A stretch of 64,000 nt of DNA, from contig DASYFG010000004.1 of assembly GCA_036498565.1 (NCBI GenBank), positions 124,001-188,000 of the forward strand, in the 5' to 3' direction. Positions 40,579-50,400 of this stretch are shown here, in pieces. A program made the position numbers and the translations under genes. Positions within the stretch are counted from its first letter, which is position 1. Every line of letters begins with the position of its first letter. The notes under the pieces were generated by a model. It saw only the letters and a list, made by a program, of their open reading frames with translations, had not been told where the DNA came from and ran no database searches. The stretch comes from DASYFG01 sp036498565 (GTDB lineage: Bacteria; Bacillota; Bacilli; Lactobacillales; Lactobacillaceae).

Positions 40579-41623
40579 TTTACCAGAGAAAACTTATCAA
40601 GTAGTCATTGAAAATGACGTTCAAAAATGTTTGGGCGCAGTCATTGCCGAACAATGGTCGCCACGCAAAATTGCGTTGATTACGGATGCGCAAGTGGCTG
40701 ATTTTTATTTAGCCAGTGTGCAAGAACAACTGGTGGCGGCCGGATTTACGGTTTTGCCATTGGTGGTGCCGGTGGGTGAAACCAGTAAATCTTTGGCGGT
40801 AGTCGAAAAACTGGCCAGTCAAATGGCTGAATTTGGCATGACGCGGCGCGATGGTGTGATTGGCTTGGGCGGCGGCGTGGTTGGTGATTTGGCCGGTGTG
40901 GTCGCGAGTTTGTACATGCGCGGCGTAGCGCTCATTCACATTGCCACGTCATTGACGGCGCAGGTTGATTCATCAGTCGGCGGTAAAACAGCGGTAAATT
41001 TGGCGACGGTGAAAAATGTTTTGGGGACCTTTTACCAACCTGATTTAGTGGTGGTCGATCCGACGTTTTTGGCCACGTTGACCACACGTGATTTAGTGGA
41101 AGGTTATGCCGAAGTGGTGAAAATGAGCGCGTTAGCTGGTGCTGATTTTTGGGCATTAACCGGAAAAATTCAGACACCAGCCGACATTTTAACGTACGCA
41201 AAGGCGCTAATTGAAGCGTCAGTTGCCTACAAAGCTAGCGTCGTGATGGCCGATGAAAAAGAAGCGAACCGACGCCAAGTGCTCAACTTTGGCCACACGT
41301 TTGGTCACGCCATTGAATTATTGGCGCACGGCAAATTACGTCACGGCGAAGCGATTGCGATTGGCATGATTGATATCACGCGGGCATTTGAAAAAATGGG
41401 TGTGAGTCAAAGTGGTTTGACGCAGGCGCTTAGCCAGCGTTTGACGGCGGTGGGTTTGCCGACAAGTTCTGATTTACTCGGCACGCCAGCATTTTACGCG
41501 GGTTTGCAACATGACAAAAAAAATACGGGACAAGCGATTAATTTAATTGCCTTGGCACGCATTGGGCAACCACAAATCGTGCCAATGGCACCAGCAGCAA
41601 TCCAAGATTTAAGGGAGAAATAA
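40568..41623 (+). CDS. aroB: 3-dehydroquinate synthase
   Basis: This protein of about 351 residues binds NAD (GLGGGVVGDLAGVVASLYMRG) and has metal and substrate residues in EGYAEVVKM, RQVLNFGHTFGHAIE and the HGEA motif. ATG 40568 within the aroF end is chosen; an earlier in-frame start lies in aroF. One cysteine at residue 21. aroC follows after 1 nt. Confidence 0.95.
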   Translation: MQIDLPEKTYQVVIENDVQKCLGAVIAEQWSPRKIALITDAQVADFYLASVQEQLVAAGFTVLPLVVPVGETSKSLAVVEKLASQMAEFGMTRRDGVIGLGGGVVGDLAGVVASLYMRGVALIHIATSLTAQVDSSVGGKTAVNLATVKNVLGTFYQPDLVVVDPTFLATLTTRDLVEGYAEVVKMSALAGADFWALTGKIQTPADILTYAKALIEASVAYKASVVMADEKEANRRQVLNFGHTFGHAIELLAHGKLRHGEAIAIGMIDITRAFEKMGVSQSGLTQALSQRLTAVGLPTSSDLLGTPAFYAGLQHDKKNTGQAINLIALARIGQPQIVPMAPAAIQDLREK

Positions 41624-41624
41624 C

Positions 41625-42803
41625 ATGCGCTACATGACAGCGGGCGAAAGCCACGGACCAGAAGAAATTGCAGTAATTGAAGGCATTCCAGCCGGTTTGC
41701 ATTTGACAGAAGACATGATTAATGCGGAATTAGCCCGTCGCCAACACGGTTATGGGCGCGGCGAACGTCAAAAAATTGAATCTGACACGGTTACGATCAT
41801 GAGCGGCGTGCGCCATCAAACCACGTTGGGATCGCCGATTGCGTTGAATGTTCACAACGATGATCACAACAATTGGCGCAAAATTATGGCGCCAAATGAC
41901 CCAGCCAATAGCGAAAATACGTTGCGCAAAGTGCTACGTCCGCGTCCCGGTCACGCGGATTTGGTTGGTGGCATGAAGTACCGCCATCGCGAAGATTTGC
42001 GCAATGTTTTGGAACGCTCATCTGCTCGTGAAACGGTGATGCGCGTGGCAGTTGGCGCGGTAGCCAAAGCTTTGTTGGCGGAAATTGGCGTGGACGTGCA
42101 CGGCTTTGTTTTGAACGTGGGACCAGCGCGTGCTGATGCGAGTCAAATCGCGCAATACAAAGATTTGGCGGCTTTGCGCGCGGTGACAGAAAGTTTGCCA
42201 ACGCGAACTTTGGATGAAAAAACGGATGCTGCCATTCAAGCGGTGATTGACGCCACCAAAAAAGATCGCAACACGGTCGGTGGCACGGTGCAAGTCATGG
42301 CGACTGGCTTGCCAGCTGGATTGGGTTCTTATGTGAGCGCCGATGAAAAATTAGACGCGAAAGTTGCGCGCGCCATCGTTGGCATCAACGCCTTTAAGGG
42401 TGTTGAATTTGGTGGTGGTTTCGAAAATGCGGAAAAATTCGGTGATGAAATCATGGACGAAATTTTCTGGGATGAAGCACGTGGCTTTTATCGGGGTAGC
42501 GACAATCTGGGTGGTTTTGAAGGTGGCATGACGACAGGTGAACCAATCGTGGTCAAAGGCGTGGTTAAGCCAATTCCAACACTTTATCGACCCATGCAAA
42601 GTGTTGATATTGACACGCATGAAGTCCACAAAGCGACTCTGGAACGTTCAGACACGACGGCGGTGACCGCAGCGGCGGTAATTGCTGAACACATGGTGGC
42701 AATCGAACTCGCCAAAGCAGTTTTGGACAAATTCGATGCCGATCACATCGAGCGGATGAAAGAACAAGTCGCTGTTTACCGCGAAGAATTGCGTCAATTT
42801 TAA
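41625..42803 (+). CDS. aroC: Chorismate synthase
   Basis: Makes chorismate from EPSP, using reduced FMN. The 392-residue protein has MRYMTAGESHGP, the RPGHADLVGGMKYRHRED block, ERSSARET and GGMTTGEPI. The region usually read as RSDxCAVPAA is RSDTTAVTAA, so the common Cys is Thr. AAGGGAGAAATAAC precedes the ATG. Confidence 0.96.
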   Translation: MRYMTAGESHGPEEIAVIEGIPAGLHLTEDMINAELARRQHGYGRGERQKIESDTVTIMSGVRHQTTLGSPIALNVHNDDHNNWRKIMAPNDPANSENTLRKVLRPRPGHADLVGGMKYRHREDLRNVLERSSARETVMRVAVGAVAKALLAEIGVDVHGFVLNVGPARADASQIAQYKDLAALRAVTESLPTRTLDEKTDAAIQAVIDATKKDRNTVGGTVQVMATGLPAGLGSYVSADEKLDAKVARAIVGINAFKGVEFGGGFENAEKFGDEIMDEIFWDEARGFYRGSDNLGGFEGGMTTGEPIVVKGVVKPIPTLYRPMQSVDIDTHEVHKATLERSDTTAVTAAAVIAEHMVAIELAKAVLDKFDADHIERMKEQVAVYREELRQF

Positions 42804-42813
42804 AGGAGACAAG

Positions 42814-44109
42814 ATGGCGGAAAAAATTTTAACGCGAGCTCATGGCCTAAATGGCACGCTCACGGTGCCGGGTGATAAAAGCATTTCGCACCGCGCCTTG
42901 CTGTTTGGAAGTGTGGCGCATGGCACGACGACAATCCATGGTTTGTTACGATCAGAAGATGTCTTGCATACGCTCGGCGCGTTGCGTGATTTGGGCGTGA
43001 CAATTGAAGATGACGGGCAAACAGTGACGGTAGTTGGTCAAGCTGGTTTTCATTTTCAACAACCAATAGCGCCTTTGCAAATGGGTAATTCGGGAACGAC
43101 CACGCGCTTGTTGATGGGATTGTTAGCGCAACAAAGCTTTGAGGTGACGCTGATTGGCGATGCGAGTTTAAGCAAACGGCCGATGACACGCGTGAGCGAT
43201 CCCTTGGCTTTAATGGGCGCAAATATTGACGTGACCGATGGGCATTTGCCAGTGACGTTGAAACACAGCGCGTTGCAGGGTATTGATTACACGTTACCGG
43301 TTGCATCAGCGCAGGTGAAAAGTGCGTTGATCTTAGCGGGTTTGCAAGCGACTGGCACGACGGTTATTCGCGAACCGTTGGCAACGCGCGATCACACGGA
43401 ACGCATGTTAGCGATGTTCGGGCGCCCTGTGACGCGTGAAGATGAGCAGATTTTGGTGACGCCTAGTGAACTCACAGCGACGCAAGTTGACGTACCGGCG
43501 GACATTTCATCAGCCGCCTTTTGGTTGGTGGCGGGTTTAATTGTGCCAAATAGTCATGTGACTTTGACTAAAGTGGGGATGAATCCAACGCGTACTGGCA
43601 TCATCACTTTGTTAAAACGCATGCAGGCGACGATTGAGGTGACGGATTTGCCGGTTGTTGCTGGCGGTGAGCCGTTAGCGGATTTGAGTGTGGTGAGCCA
43701 AAATTTGATGGGGACGATGATTGTGGCGGCTGATATTCCTAGCGTGATTGATGAATTGCCGATTTTGGTTTTGGCAGCTACGCAAGCAACTGGCGTGACG
43801 CGCATTAGTGGCGCGGCGGAGTTGCGCGTCAAAGAAACAGATCGCATTGCCGCGGTGACAACAGAACTCAATAAATTAGGTGCGCAAATTGAAGCGACGG
43901 AAGACGGTTTTATCATTCACGGTGGCACACCTTTGCATGCTGAAAATGGCGTCGTCGTTGATGCGCACGGCGACCATCGCATTGGCATGATGTTAGCCAT
44001 CGCCGCTCAAATCACGACTGGTGAAGTGACCTTAACCAACGCGCAAAGTGTCGCGGTGTCTTATCCAACATTTTTTGCGGATTTGGCGCAGTTGCGAGGT
44101 GAAGCATGA
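42814..44109 (+). CDS. aroA: 3-phosphoshikimate 1-carboxyvinyltransferase (EPSP synthase)
   Basis: This 431-residue enzyme has PGDKSISHRALLFGS at the N-terminus, MGNSGTTTRLLMGLL, SAQVKSALILAG and RVKETDRIAAV. GDHRIGMMLAIAA lies near the end. AAAGGAGACAAG precedes the ATG. It overlaps tyrA by 4 bp. No cysteine. Confidence 0.96.
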   Translation: MAEKILTRAHGLNGTLTVPGDKSISHRALLFGSVAHGTTTIHGLLRSEDVLHTLGALRDLGVTIEDDGQTVTVVGQAGFHFQQPIAPLQMGNSGTTTRLLMGLLAQQSFEVTLIGDASLSKRPMTRVSDPLALMGANIDVTDGHLPVTLKHSALQGIDYTLPVASAQVKSALILAGLQATGTTVIREPLATRDHTERMLAMFGRPVTREDEQILVTPSELTATQVDVPADISSAAFWLVAGLIVPNSHVTLTKVGMNPTRTGIITLLKRMQATIEVTDLPVVAGGEPLADLSVVSQNLMGTMIVAADIPSVIDELPILVLAATQATGVTRISGAAELRVKETDRIAAVTTELNKLGAQIEATEDGFIIHGGTPLHAENGVVVDAHGDHRIGMMLAIAAQITTGEVTLTNAQSVAVSYPTFFADLAQLRGEA

Positions 44110-44939
44110 CCCAAGTGGCGGTGGTTGGATTAGGCGCAATCGGCGCGTCAATTGCCGGCGCTTTATCAGCGGCGGGACAAGTCGTGCTCGGCGTCGAACC
44201 TGATGAAGAGAATGCCCAAATTAATTTGCAGGCGGGCTATGTTGCGCGCGTGGTGACGTTTGAAACAGCGATTGAATTGGCGGATGTGCTGATTTTAAGT
44301 GGGCCGATTTCGGTGATTTTGGCGCAATTGACGCAATTAAAACAGGTGCAAAAGCCTTTGGTGGTGGTCGATACGGCTTCGGTCAAAGGCGTGATTTTGG
44401 CGCAAAGTGCCCAATTGCCCGCGCATGTGCAGTTTGTCGGCGGGCATCCGATGGCTGGCACACACGCCAGCGGAGCTGGGGCGGCTGATCGGGAATTGTT
44501 TGTGGATCGGTCATTTTTCTTGGTTGGTGGATCAGCATTTGCCCAACGACAAATTCAATTGGTGCTGGCACCATTACAGGCGCATTTTCAAATGTTAACG
44601 GCTCCGGAACACGATCGTTTGGTGGCGGGGATTAGCCATTTGCCGCACGTGGTGGCGTCGACTTTGGTGAACAGTGTTGCGGCTGGTTTGCAAGACGGAC
44701 AACCGGAATGGTTAGAATTGGCCGCTGGTGGTTTTTTGGACACGACGCGAATTGCGGCGGCTGATCCAGTGCTTTGGCAAGAAATTCTGCTTGCTAATGT
44801 GGTCGAAAACCGTGCATTTATTCAAGCAATGCAAACGCAATTGGCCGCGTTAGATGCCGATTTGGCGCAGGAAAACACTGCTGAAGTCTTGGCAATTTTA
44901 ACGCAAGCACAACAAATTAGAAAGGCGAAAATGCCATGA
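44106..44939 (+). CDS. tyrA: Prephenate dehydrogenase
   Basis: Oxidative decarboxylation of prephenate to hydroxyphenylpyruvate, the tyrosine branch. The 277-residue protein has a Rossmann motif (VVGLGAIGASIAGAL), GGHPMAGTHASGAGAA and SHLPHVVAS. No ACT regulatory domain is present, as expected at this length. It overlaps aroK by 4 bp. pheA (prephenate dehydratase) is not in the window. Confidence 0.93.
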   Translation: MTQVAVVGLGAIGASIAGALSAAGQVVLGVEPDEENAQINLQAGYVARVVTFETAIELADVLILSGPISVILAQLTQLKQVQKPLVVVDTASVKGVILAQSAQLPAHVQFVGGHPMAGTHASGAGAADRELFVDRSFFLVGGSAFAQRQIQLVLAPLQAHFQMLTAPEHDRLVAGISHLPHVVASTLVNSVAAGLQDGQPEWLELAAGGFLDTTRIAAADPVLWQEILLANVVENRAFIQAMQTQLAALDADLAQENTAEVLAILTQAQQIRKAKMP

Positions 44940-45706
44940 CAAATATTGTTTTGATTGGCTTTATGGGAGCCGGAAAAAGTACAATTGGTCGTTTGTTGGC
45001 CAATCAATTACAGCGTTCGTTCGTCGATGTGGATGACTTTTTAACGCAAAAACAGGGGCAAACGCCTAGTGACATTTTTGCCACCGTGGGCGAATCAGTT
45101 TTTCGGGAAATGGAACATGACGCGCTGGCCGAAATTTTAGCCGATGATTATCAAATTATTGCCAGTGGCGGTGGAATTGTCGAAAATCCTGCTAATCAAG
45201 CGCTTTTGGCAGGGGCAGAAGTCATCTTTTTGACGGCTGAATTTGCAACAATTTTGCCACGCTTATTGGCTGATAACACGCGCCCACTGTTGCAACGGCA
45301 CACGACGCAAAGTTTTTATGCCTTATTTACTGCGCGCCAAGCCAAATATGCGGCGTTTGCGACGCAGCAAGTTTGGGTGGATGGCAAAACACCGGCGCGT
45401 GTGGCGGCGGAAATTTTGACGTGGCTAGAGGATGGTCGTACTGATTTGACGGCATTACGCAGTGAAATTGATAGTTACGATCGGCAAATTTTAGCGTTGG
45501 TGGAAAAGCGTTTGGCAGTGGCGACAAAAGTCGCGCAATATAAGCAAGCACACGGTTTGGCGGTGGTGCAAGCAGGACGCATGGCGACTTTGAAAGCCGC
45601 TTTACACGCGGATAGCGCGTTGCCTGATGCGGTCGTTGACACCGTAATTGAAACGCTTTTCGCCTTGACGATTGCCCACGAGGAAGACGTTCATGACGGC
45701 GTTTGA
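44936..45706 (+). CDS. aroK: Shikimate kinase fused to a chorismate mutase (AroQ) domain
   Basis: Residues 1 to about 160 are shikimate kinase: P-loop GFMGAGKST, VDVDDF, FREME and ASGGGIV, with a lid region containing NTRPLLQR. Residues about 168-256 match AroQ-type chorismate mutase: LRSEIDSYDRQILALVEKRL, then ATKVAQYKQAHGLAVVQAGRM. The length (256) exceeds normal AroK (about 170) by one AroQ domain, with a short linker and no stop. The fusion joins a step before chorismate to the first step after it. It overlaps aroD by 14 bp. Confidence 0.9.
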   Translation: MTNIVLIGFMGAGKSTIGRLLANQLQRSFVDVDDFLTQKQGQTPSDIFATVGESVFREMEHDALAEILADDYQIIASGGGIVENPANQALLAGAEVIFLTAEFATILPRLLADNTRPLLQRHTTQSFYALFTARQAKYAAFATQQVWVDGKTPARVAAEILTWLEDGRTDLTALRSEIDSYDRQILALVEKRLAVATKVAQYKQAHGLAVVQAGRMATLKAALHADSALPDAVVDTVIETLFALTIAHEEDVHDGV

Positions 45707-46412
45707 CTTGACGGATTTTGTGGCAAAACACGACCGGCCAGCGGTTATTGTGCCGCTGACAGCGCGCAATTGGGCGGATTTGCAAGGACAAATCACGTTG
45801 GCGCAAGCTGCACAAATTGATTTGGTGGAATGGCGGATTGATTTGGCGTTGGCGGCGGATTGGTCACCGAGTTTAACTGAGCTGCAACAAGTGGTGGCGC
45901 AAGTTGACAAACCAATTTTGCTGACGTGGCGCACAACGCATGATGGCGGCGATTTTGCTTTTGATTTGGCACGTTACACGCAGATTTATGATTTGGCAAT
46001 TACTGCTGGTGTTTGGGGTGTGGATGTTGAATTTTGGACATTTGCGCAATTGGCTGATCAGGTGGCACAATGGCGTGAGCACGTGAAAATTGTGGTGTCG
46101 GCGCATGATTTTGGCAAAGTACCGCGGGATTTAACCGCACAAATTAGGGCCATGGACAGTCTGCCGGTTGACGTGGTGAAATTTGCGGGGATGGTGCAAA
46201 TGCCACTTGATGTGACACGTTTGTTTGATGCTGGTGATTTGGCTTGGGCGCACCCGTTGATTTTGCTTGGCATGGGTGAATTGGGGCAAACAACGCGCAC
46301 GCGTGGCTGGCAACACGGTTCACAAGCAACATTTGCTGCCCTGACGGCCGACCAAACATCGGCGCCGGGGCAATTAATTTGGCAGGAAATGGCGGCTTAT
46401 TGGACGCGATAA
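45693..46412 (+). CDS. aroD: 3-dehydroquinate dehydratase, type I
   Basis: This protein of about 239 residues forms a Schiff base. It has the catalytic His in VSAHDFGKVP, the Lys in VVKFAGMVQMP and LVEWRIDLA near residue 45. ATG 45693 has GAGGAAGACGTTC upstream; an earlier in-frame start at 45672 lies in aroK. It is the last gene of the operon. aroE is not present here, so the pathway needs at least one gene elsewhere. Confidence 0.92.
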   Translation: MTAFDLTDFVAKHDRPAVIVPLTARNWADLQGQITLAQAAQIDLVEWRIDLALAADWSPSLTELQQVVAQVDKPILLTWRTTHDGGDFAFDLARYTQIYDLAITAGVWGVDVEFWTFAQLADQVAQWREHVKIVVSAHDFGKVPRDLTAQIRAMDSLPVDVVKFAGMVQMPLDVTRLFDAGDLAWAHPLILLGMGELGQTTRTRGWQHGSQATFAALTADQTSAPGQLIWQEMAAYWTR

Positions 46413-46413
46413 T

Positions 46414-46442
46414 TTGTTTTGCGGGCGCGCATAAGGTATGAT
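46414..46442 (+). promoter_or_regulatory. Promoter of the 43-residue gene
   Basis: TTGTTT (46414-46419), 17-bp spacer, TATGAT (46437-46442). Confidence 0.55.
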
Positions 46443-46474
46443 AGGTAGACGAATGCAGACAAAGGAGCGCCATT

Positions 46475-46606
46475 ATGGGACGTTATCAAATTGATTTTAA
46501 GCAAAAACAAGCCGACGCCAAGTACAAATCTGGCCAACAAACGGCCACAACAAAAGCGCAAAAATTGGCGGAATTAAAGGCAAAATTCACAAAGCAAGGC
46601 AAGTAA
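46475..46606 (+). CDS. Small basic protein (43 residues)
   Basis: ATG 46475 follows AAAGGAGCGCCATT. The peptide starts MGRYQIDFKQKQADAKYK and ends LKAKFTKQGK; it is basic, Gln/Lys/Ala-rich and probably helical. It has its own promoter and a perfect terminator, which supports a real gene despite the length. Family not recognised; it could bind nucleic acid or ribosomes, but that is only suggested by charge. Confidence 0.7.
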   Translation: MGRYQIDFKQKQADAKYKSGQQTATTKAQKLAELKAKFTKQGK

Positions 46607-46635
46607 AAGACGATTAGCGCTAATCGTCTTTTTTT
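46605..46635. terminator. Terminator of the 43-residue gene
   Basis: AAAAGACGATTAGC/GCTAATCGTCTTTT is a near-perfect palindrome with a T-run. Confidence 0.92.
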
Positions 46636-46647
46636 GTGCAATCTTTT

Positions 46648-46677
46648 TTGTCAAATATGGTCAAAATTTGATATAAT
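46648..46677 (+). promoter_or_regulatory. Promoter of the rnc-smc operon
   Basis: TTGTCA (46648-46653), 18-bp spacer, TATAAT (46672-46677). Confidence 0.65.
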
Positions 46678-46722
46678 TAACTTTAATATTATGGACGGAG
46701 TAGGCCATTTCAGGCACAAATC

Positions 46723-47415
46723 ATGTCGTTAGCAGACTTAAAAACATATTTAAAAGCAGAATTTAACGTGGCGTTTACCGATGAAAGTTTATTGATTGAG
46801 GCCTTGACGCAGCGGAATTTTTTAAATGAACATCCCGACGATCCCAGTGGCGATTACCAACGGTTGGAATTTTTGGGGGATTCGGTCATGCAAATTATGA
46901 CGGCGGAATATTTATTCAAGCGTTATCCAAAGTGGCACGAAGGCCAGCTTACTGAAATGCGAATTGCCATGGTGCAGAGCAAATCTTTGGCGCATTTTTC
47001 AAGTAAAGTGAAGTTGGATACCGCCGTTCGTTTGGGTAAAGGTGAAGAAATGAACGGCGCGCGCAGTCGCACGAGTTTGTTAGAGGACATCTGGGAAGCG
47101 TTTGTTGGCGCTTTGTATTTGGATCAGGGGGCTGATGTGGTGCGCGACTTTTTGGGCAAAACCATTTTCGCCGCGCTTGATACGGATTTCTTTGATCAAT
47201 TTATCGATTACAAAAGTCGTTTGCAAGAGAAATTGCAACAAAACGGCGCGGTCGTGATTTCATATACGACGCTCAACGAACACACGCGCGCCAATGCAGA
47301 TGAACCGTTTGTCGTTGAAGTTGCCGTTGAAGGACACACTTTGGCCTCAGGAACCGGACGCTCAATTAAAGACGCGGAAAAAGCCGCGGCGCGTTTGGCA
47401 TTACAGAATCTATGA
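46723..47415 (+). CDS. rnc: Ribonuclease III
   Basis: This 230-residue double-strand RNA endonuclease has the signature RLEFLGDSVMQIMTAEYLF, a second acidic site LEDIWEAFVGALYLDQG and a C-terminal dsRBD (DYKSRLQEKLQQNG to AEKAAARLALQNL). The Shine-Dalgarno is weak (AGGCACAAATC). A start-stop peptide from 46691 overlaps it and may be a decoy. It overlaps smc by 4 bp. Confidence 0.96.
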   Translation: MSLADLKTYLKAEFNVAFTDESLLIEALTQRNFLNEHPDDPSGDYQRLEFLGDSVMQIMTAEYLFKRYPKWHEGQLTEMRIAMVQSKSLAHFSSKVKLDTAVRLGKGEEMNGARSRTSLLEDIWEAFVGALYLDQGADVVRDFLGKTIFAALDTDFFDQFIDYKSRLQEKLQQNGAVVISYTTLNEHTRANADEPFVVEVAVEGHTLASGTGRSIKDAEKAAARLALQNL

Positions 47416-50400
47416 AACTAAAAACACTCGAAATCAGCGGTTTTAAGTCATTTGCTGATAAAACAACAATTGAATTTATGCCGGGGATGACGGGGATTGT
47501 CGGGCCAAATGGTTCGGGAAAATCCAACATTATCGAAGCGATGCGCTGGGTGATGGGTGAAACGTCGGCCAAAGATTTACGCGGTAGCAAAATGAGCGAT
47601 GTGATTTTTGCGGGAACCGGCACACGGGGCGCGTTGAGTCGTGCGGAAGTGTCGATGACGTTTGATAATTCGGACAAATATATCAATTCCGAGTTCACAG
47701 AAATTCGCATCACGCGCAAACTTTATCGCAGTGGCGAAAGTAGCTACCAGATTAACGGCGTTGAGAGTCGTTTGCGCGATATTCATGAATTATTTATGGA
47801 CACAGGTTTGGGACGCGAGAGTTTTTCAATCATTTCGCAAGGCCGTGTGGAAGGCATTTTCAACGCCAAACCAGAAGAACGGCGCGCCATTATTGAAGAA
47901 GTCGCCGGGGTTTATCAGTACAAACAACACAAAGAACAGGCTAAAAAAGAGTTGCAAGCCACCGATGATAATTTGGCGCGTGTGGCCGATATTATCTATG
48001 AATTGGATCAGCGTTTGGAACCGTTGGCTTTGCAAAGTGCCCAAGCGCAGGATTATTTGGCGCAAAAGACGCGCTTTGATGAGTTAAACGTGTTGTATTT
48101 GGCCGGGCATCATGCGCAATTAGCGACGGACAAAGGCAGTTTGGATGCGAGTTTGACGGCGCAAGCAACCGAATTAGCGACGGTGAGTCAAACATTAAAC
48201 GCGCTCAACACTGATGTGCAACGCGCCCAAACACAACTGAGTGAAGCGCAAGCCAAACGCGAACGCTTGCAAGCAAAATTGGTCGACTTAACCGGCTTGC
48301 AAGAGCGTTTGAGTGGGCAGCAACAATTGGACGCCGCCCAAGCGCAGCATTTGGCGACGCAAGTTGCGCAAATTCAAACACAATTAGCCACATTAGCGAC
48401 GCAAATCACGGCGCAAAATGCCGTCGTGACTGAGAAACAAGCCAGTTTGACGGTCGCACAAACGGCATTTGAGACGTTAGATGCGCAATTGCAAGCCGTG
48501 ACGGGCGATGATTTGGACCGGCAACAAGCCGTCATCCAAGCGGCGCTAACGCAGGAACGCGACGCTTATGTTGACTGGTTACAAGCAGAGGCGCAACATC
48601 AAAATGACGTGACGAGCACGCAACGTTTGTTAGCACAAAATAGCGCCCAAATCACGCATCTAACCCAACGCCAAAGCGAACAAACCGAACTTGTCCAAGC
48701 AGCTCAAAGTGCGGTCACGACAGCTCAAAGCGCCATTGACGCCACGAATTACGGCGCATTAGAAGCGCAGTTAGCTGACAAAAATGCCGCCATTCAAACC
48801 GCCCACGCGGATTATGAAGCGCTGCAAAAGCAGTGGTACGACCAATTGGCGGTCGCCAACAAACTTGAATCACGTTTGAATGCGATGCAGGCGGTTGATG
48901 ATTATGCTGGCTTTTATCAAGGCGTGCGGCATTTGATGGGAAAGAAAGCGGCATTTCCCGGTTTGATTGGCGTGGTGGCGGAACTGATTAAAGTGCCCGC
49001 AGCTTATACGTTGGCGGTGGAAACCGCGCTGGGCGCGGCTTTGCAACAAGTTGTCACGCAAAATACAACCACTGCCAAACAAGCCGTGGCGTATTTGACC
49101 AAACAACGCGCTGGCCGGGTGACGTTCTTGCCATTAGACGTGATTAAACCGCGTCAAATTGACGCTCAGGTGCGCGCGAGCGCTGAAAAAATTGCTGGTT
49201 TTGTCGGCGTTGCCGCGGATTTGGTGGAGATGGCTGGTGATTTATCAGCGATTAAAGCCAGTTTGCTGGGGACGACTTTGGTGGCGCAGGATTTGAATGC
49301 GGCGACGAATTTGGCCAAAGCTGTGAATTACCGCGTCCGTGTGGTGAGTTTGGACGGCCAAATTGTCAACACCGGTGGTGCAATCACCGGTGGTGCGCAC
49401 AAAAATACGAGCAGCTTATTGAGCCGCCAACAAGAAATTGAACAGTTGCAAAACGACTTAGCGCGCGAAAAGCAAACCGCTACGCAATTGGAACAAGCTT
49501 TGCAAAGCCAACAAGCCCTCGGGCAACGTTTGGTGCGCGAGCAAAATCGTTTGCGCGATGAGTTGCAAACGTTGAGCGACGGCCAACAAAATTTGGTGCT
49601 GGCGGTGCGCGAAGCCGAACAAAATTTGGCGAGCGCACAACGCCAATTACAAGTGGTACAATTAGATTTGCAAGCAGCACACGCGCAAACGGCCGAATTG
49701 ACGGCCACTTTGACCAAGGCGCAAGCCGATTTGGCCGAAGCGCAAGCCCAACGCGCCGCCACGCAACAAGCCCAAATTGACTACCAGCAGCAGTTGGATC
49801 AATTGGCGCAAAAACAACAAGCAAGCGTCAGTGAAAGTGCCGATATCAAGGCGCAACACGCCAGCGCGCAGGCGGCTTTGGCATACGAACAAGCGGCTTT
49901 GCAGCGTGAAAAGCAACAGTTGGCGGATTTGACCGCACAAGAAACGACGTTGGCGGCGCAATTAGCTGACTTAACGACCCGCCAAACGCAAGTTGATGAA
50001 GCGACGTTGGCAGCAGATTTGACCAAAGTTCAAAGTGAATTGCGGGCGGTTCAAAGCGATTTGAGCGCGGTGACCACGGTGGTGACCGACTTACAAACGG
50101 ATTTGACGGTGTATGAAAAGCGCCTTGAAAATTTGCGTCAACAGCAAAGTCAATTATTGACTACCAAATCTGATTTGACGGCACAACAAGCGCGTTTGCA
50201 AGCGCAAATGGAGCAAGTCGAAGCGCAATTGTTGGCGGATTATGAATTAATTCCGGCGGCGGTTGCCTTGCCGCAGAACTTTGATTTGGGTGATATACGC
50301 ACGCAAATTAAGTTGCTGGAACGCGGTTTGGCCGAGTTGGGCGACGTGAATATCGGCGCCATTCAAGAATACGAGGACGTGAAAACGCGTTATGACTTCT

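Noticed and set aside
46691..46722. Upstream ATG (46691) as the rnc start.
   Set aside because: It is out of frame and runs into a stop after about 13 codons.
48115..50030. Several long antisense frames opposite smc, alaS and infB.
   Set aside because: They mirror biased codons of strongly supported genes, lack ribosome sites and encode low-complexity products.
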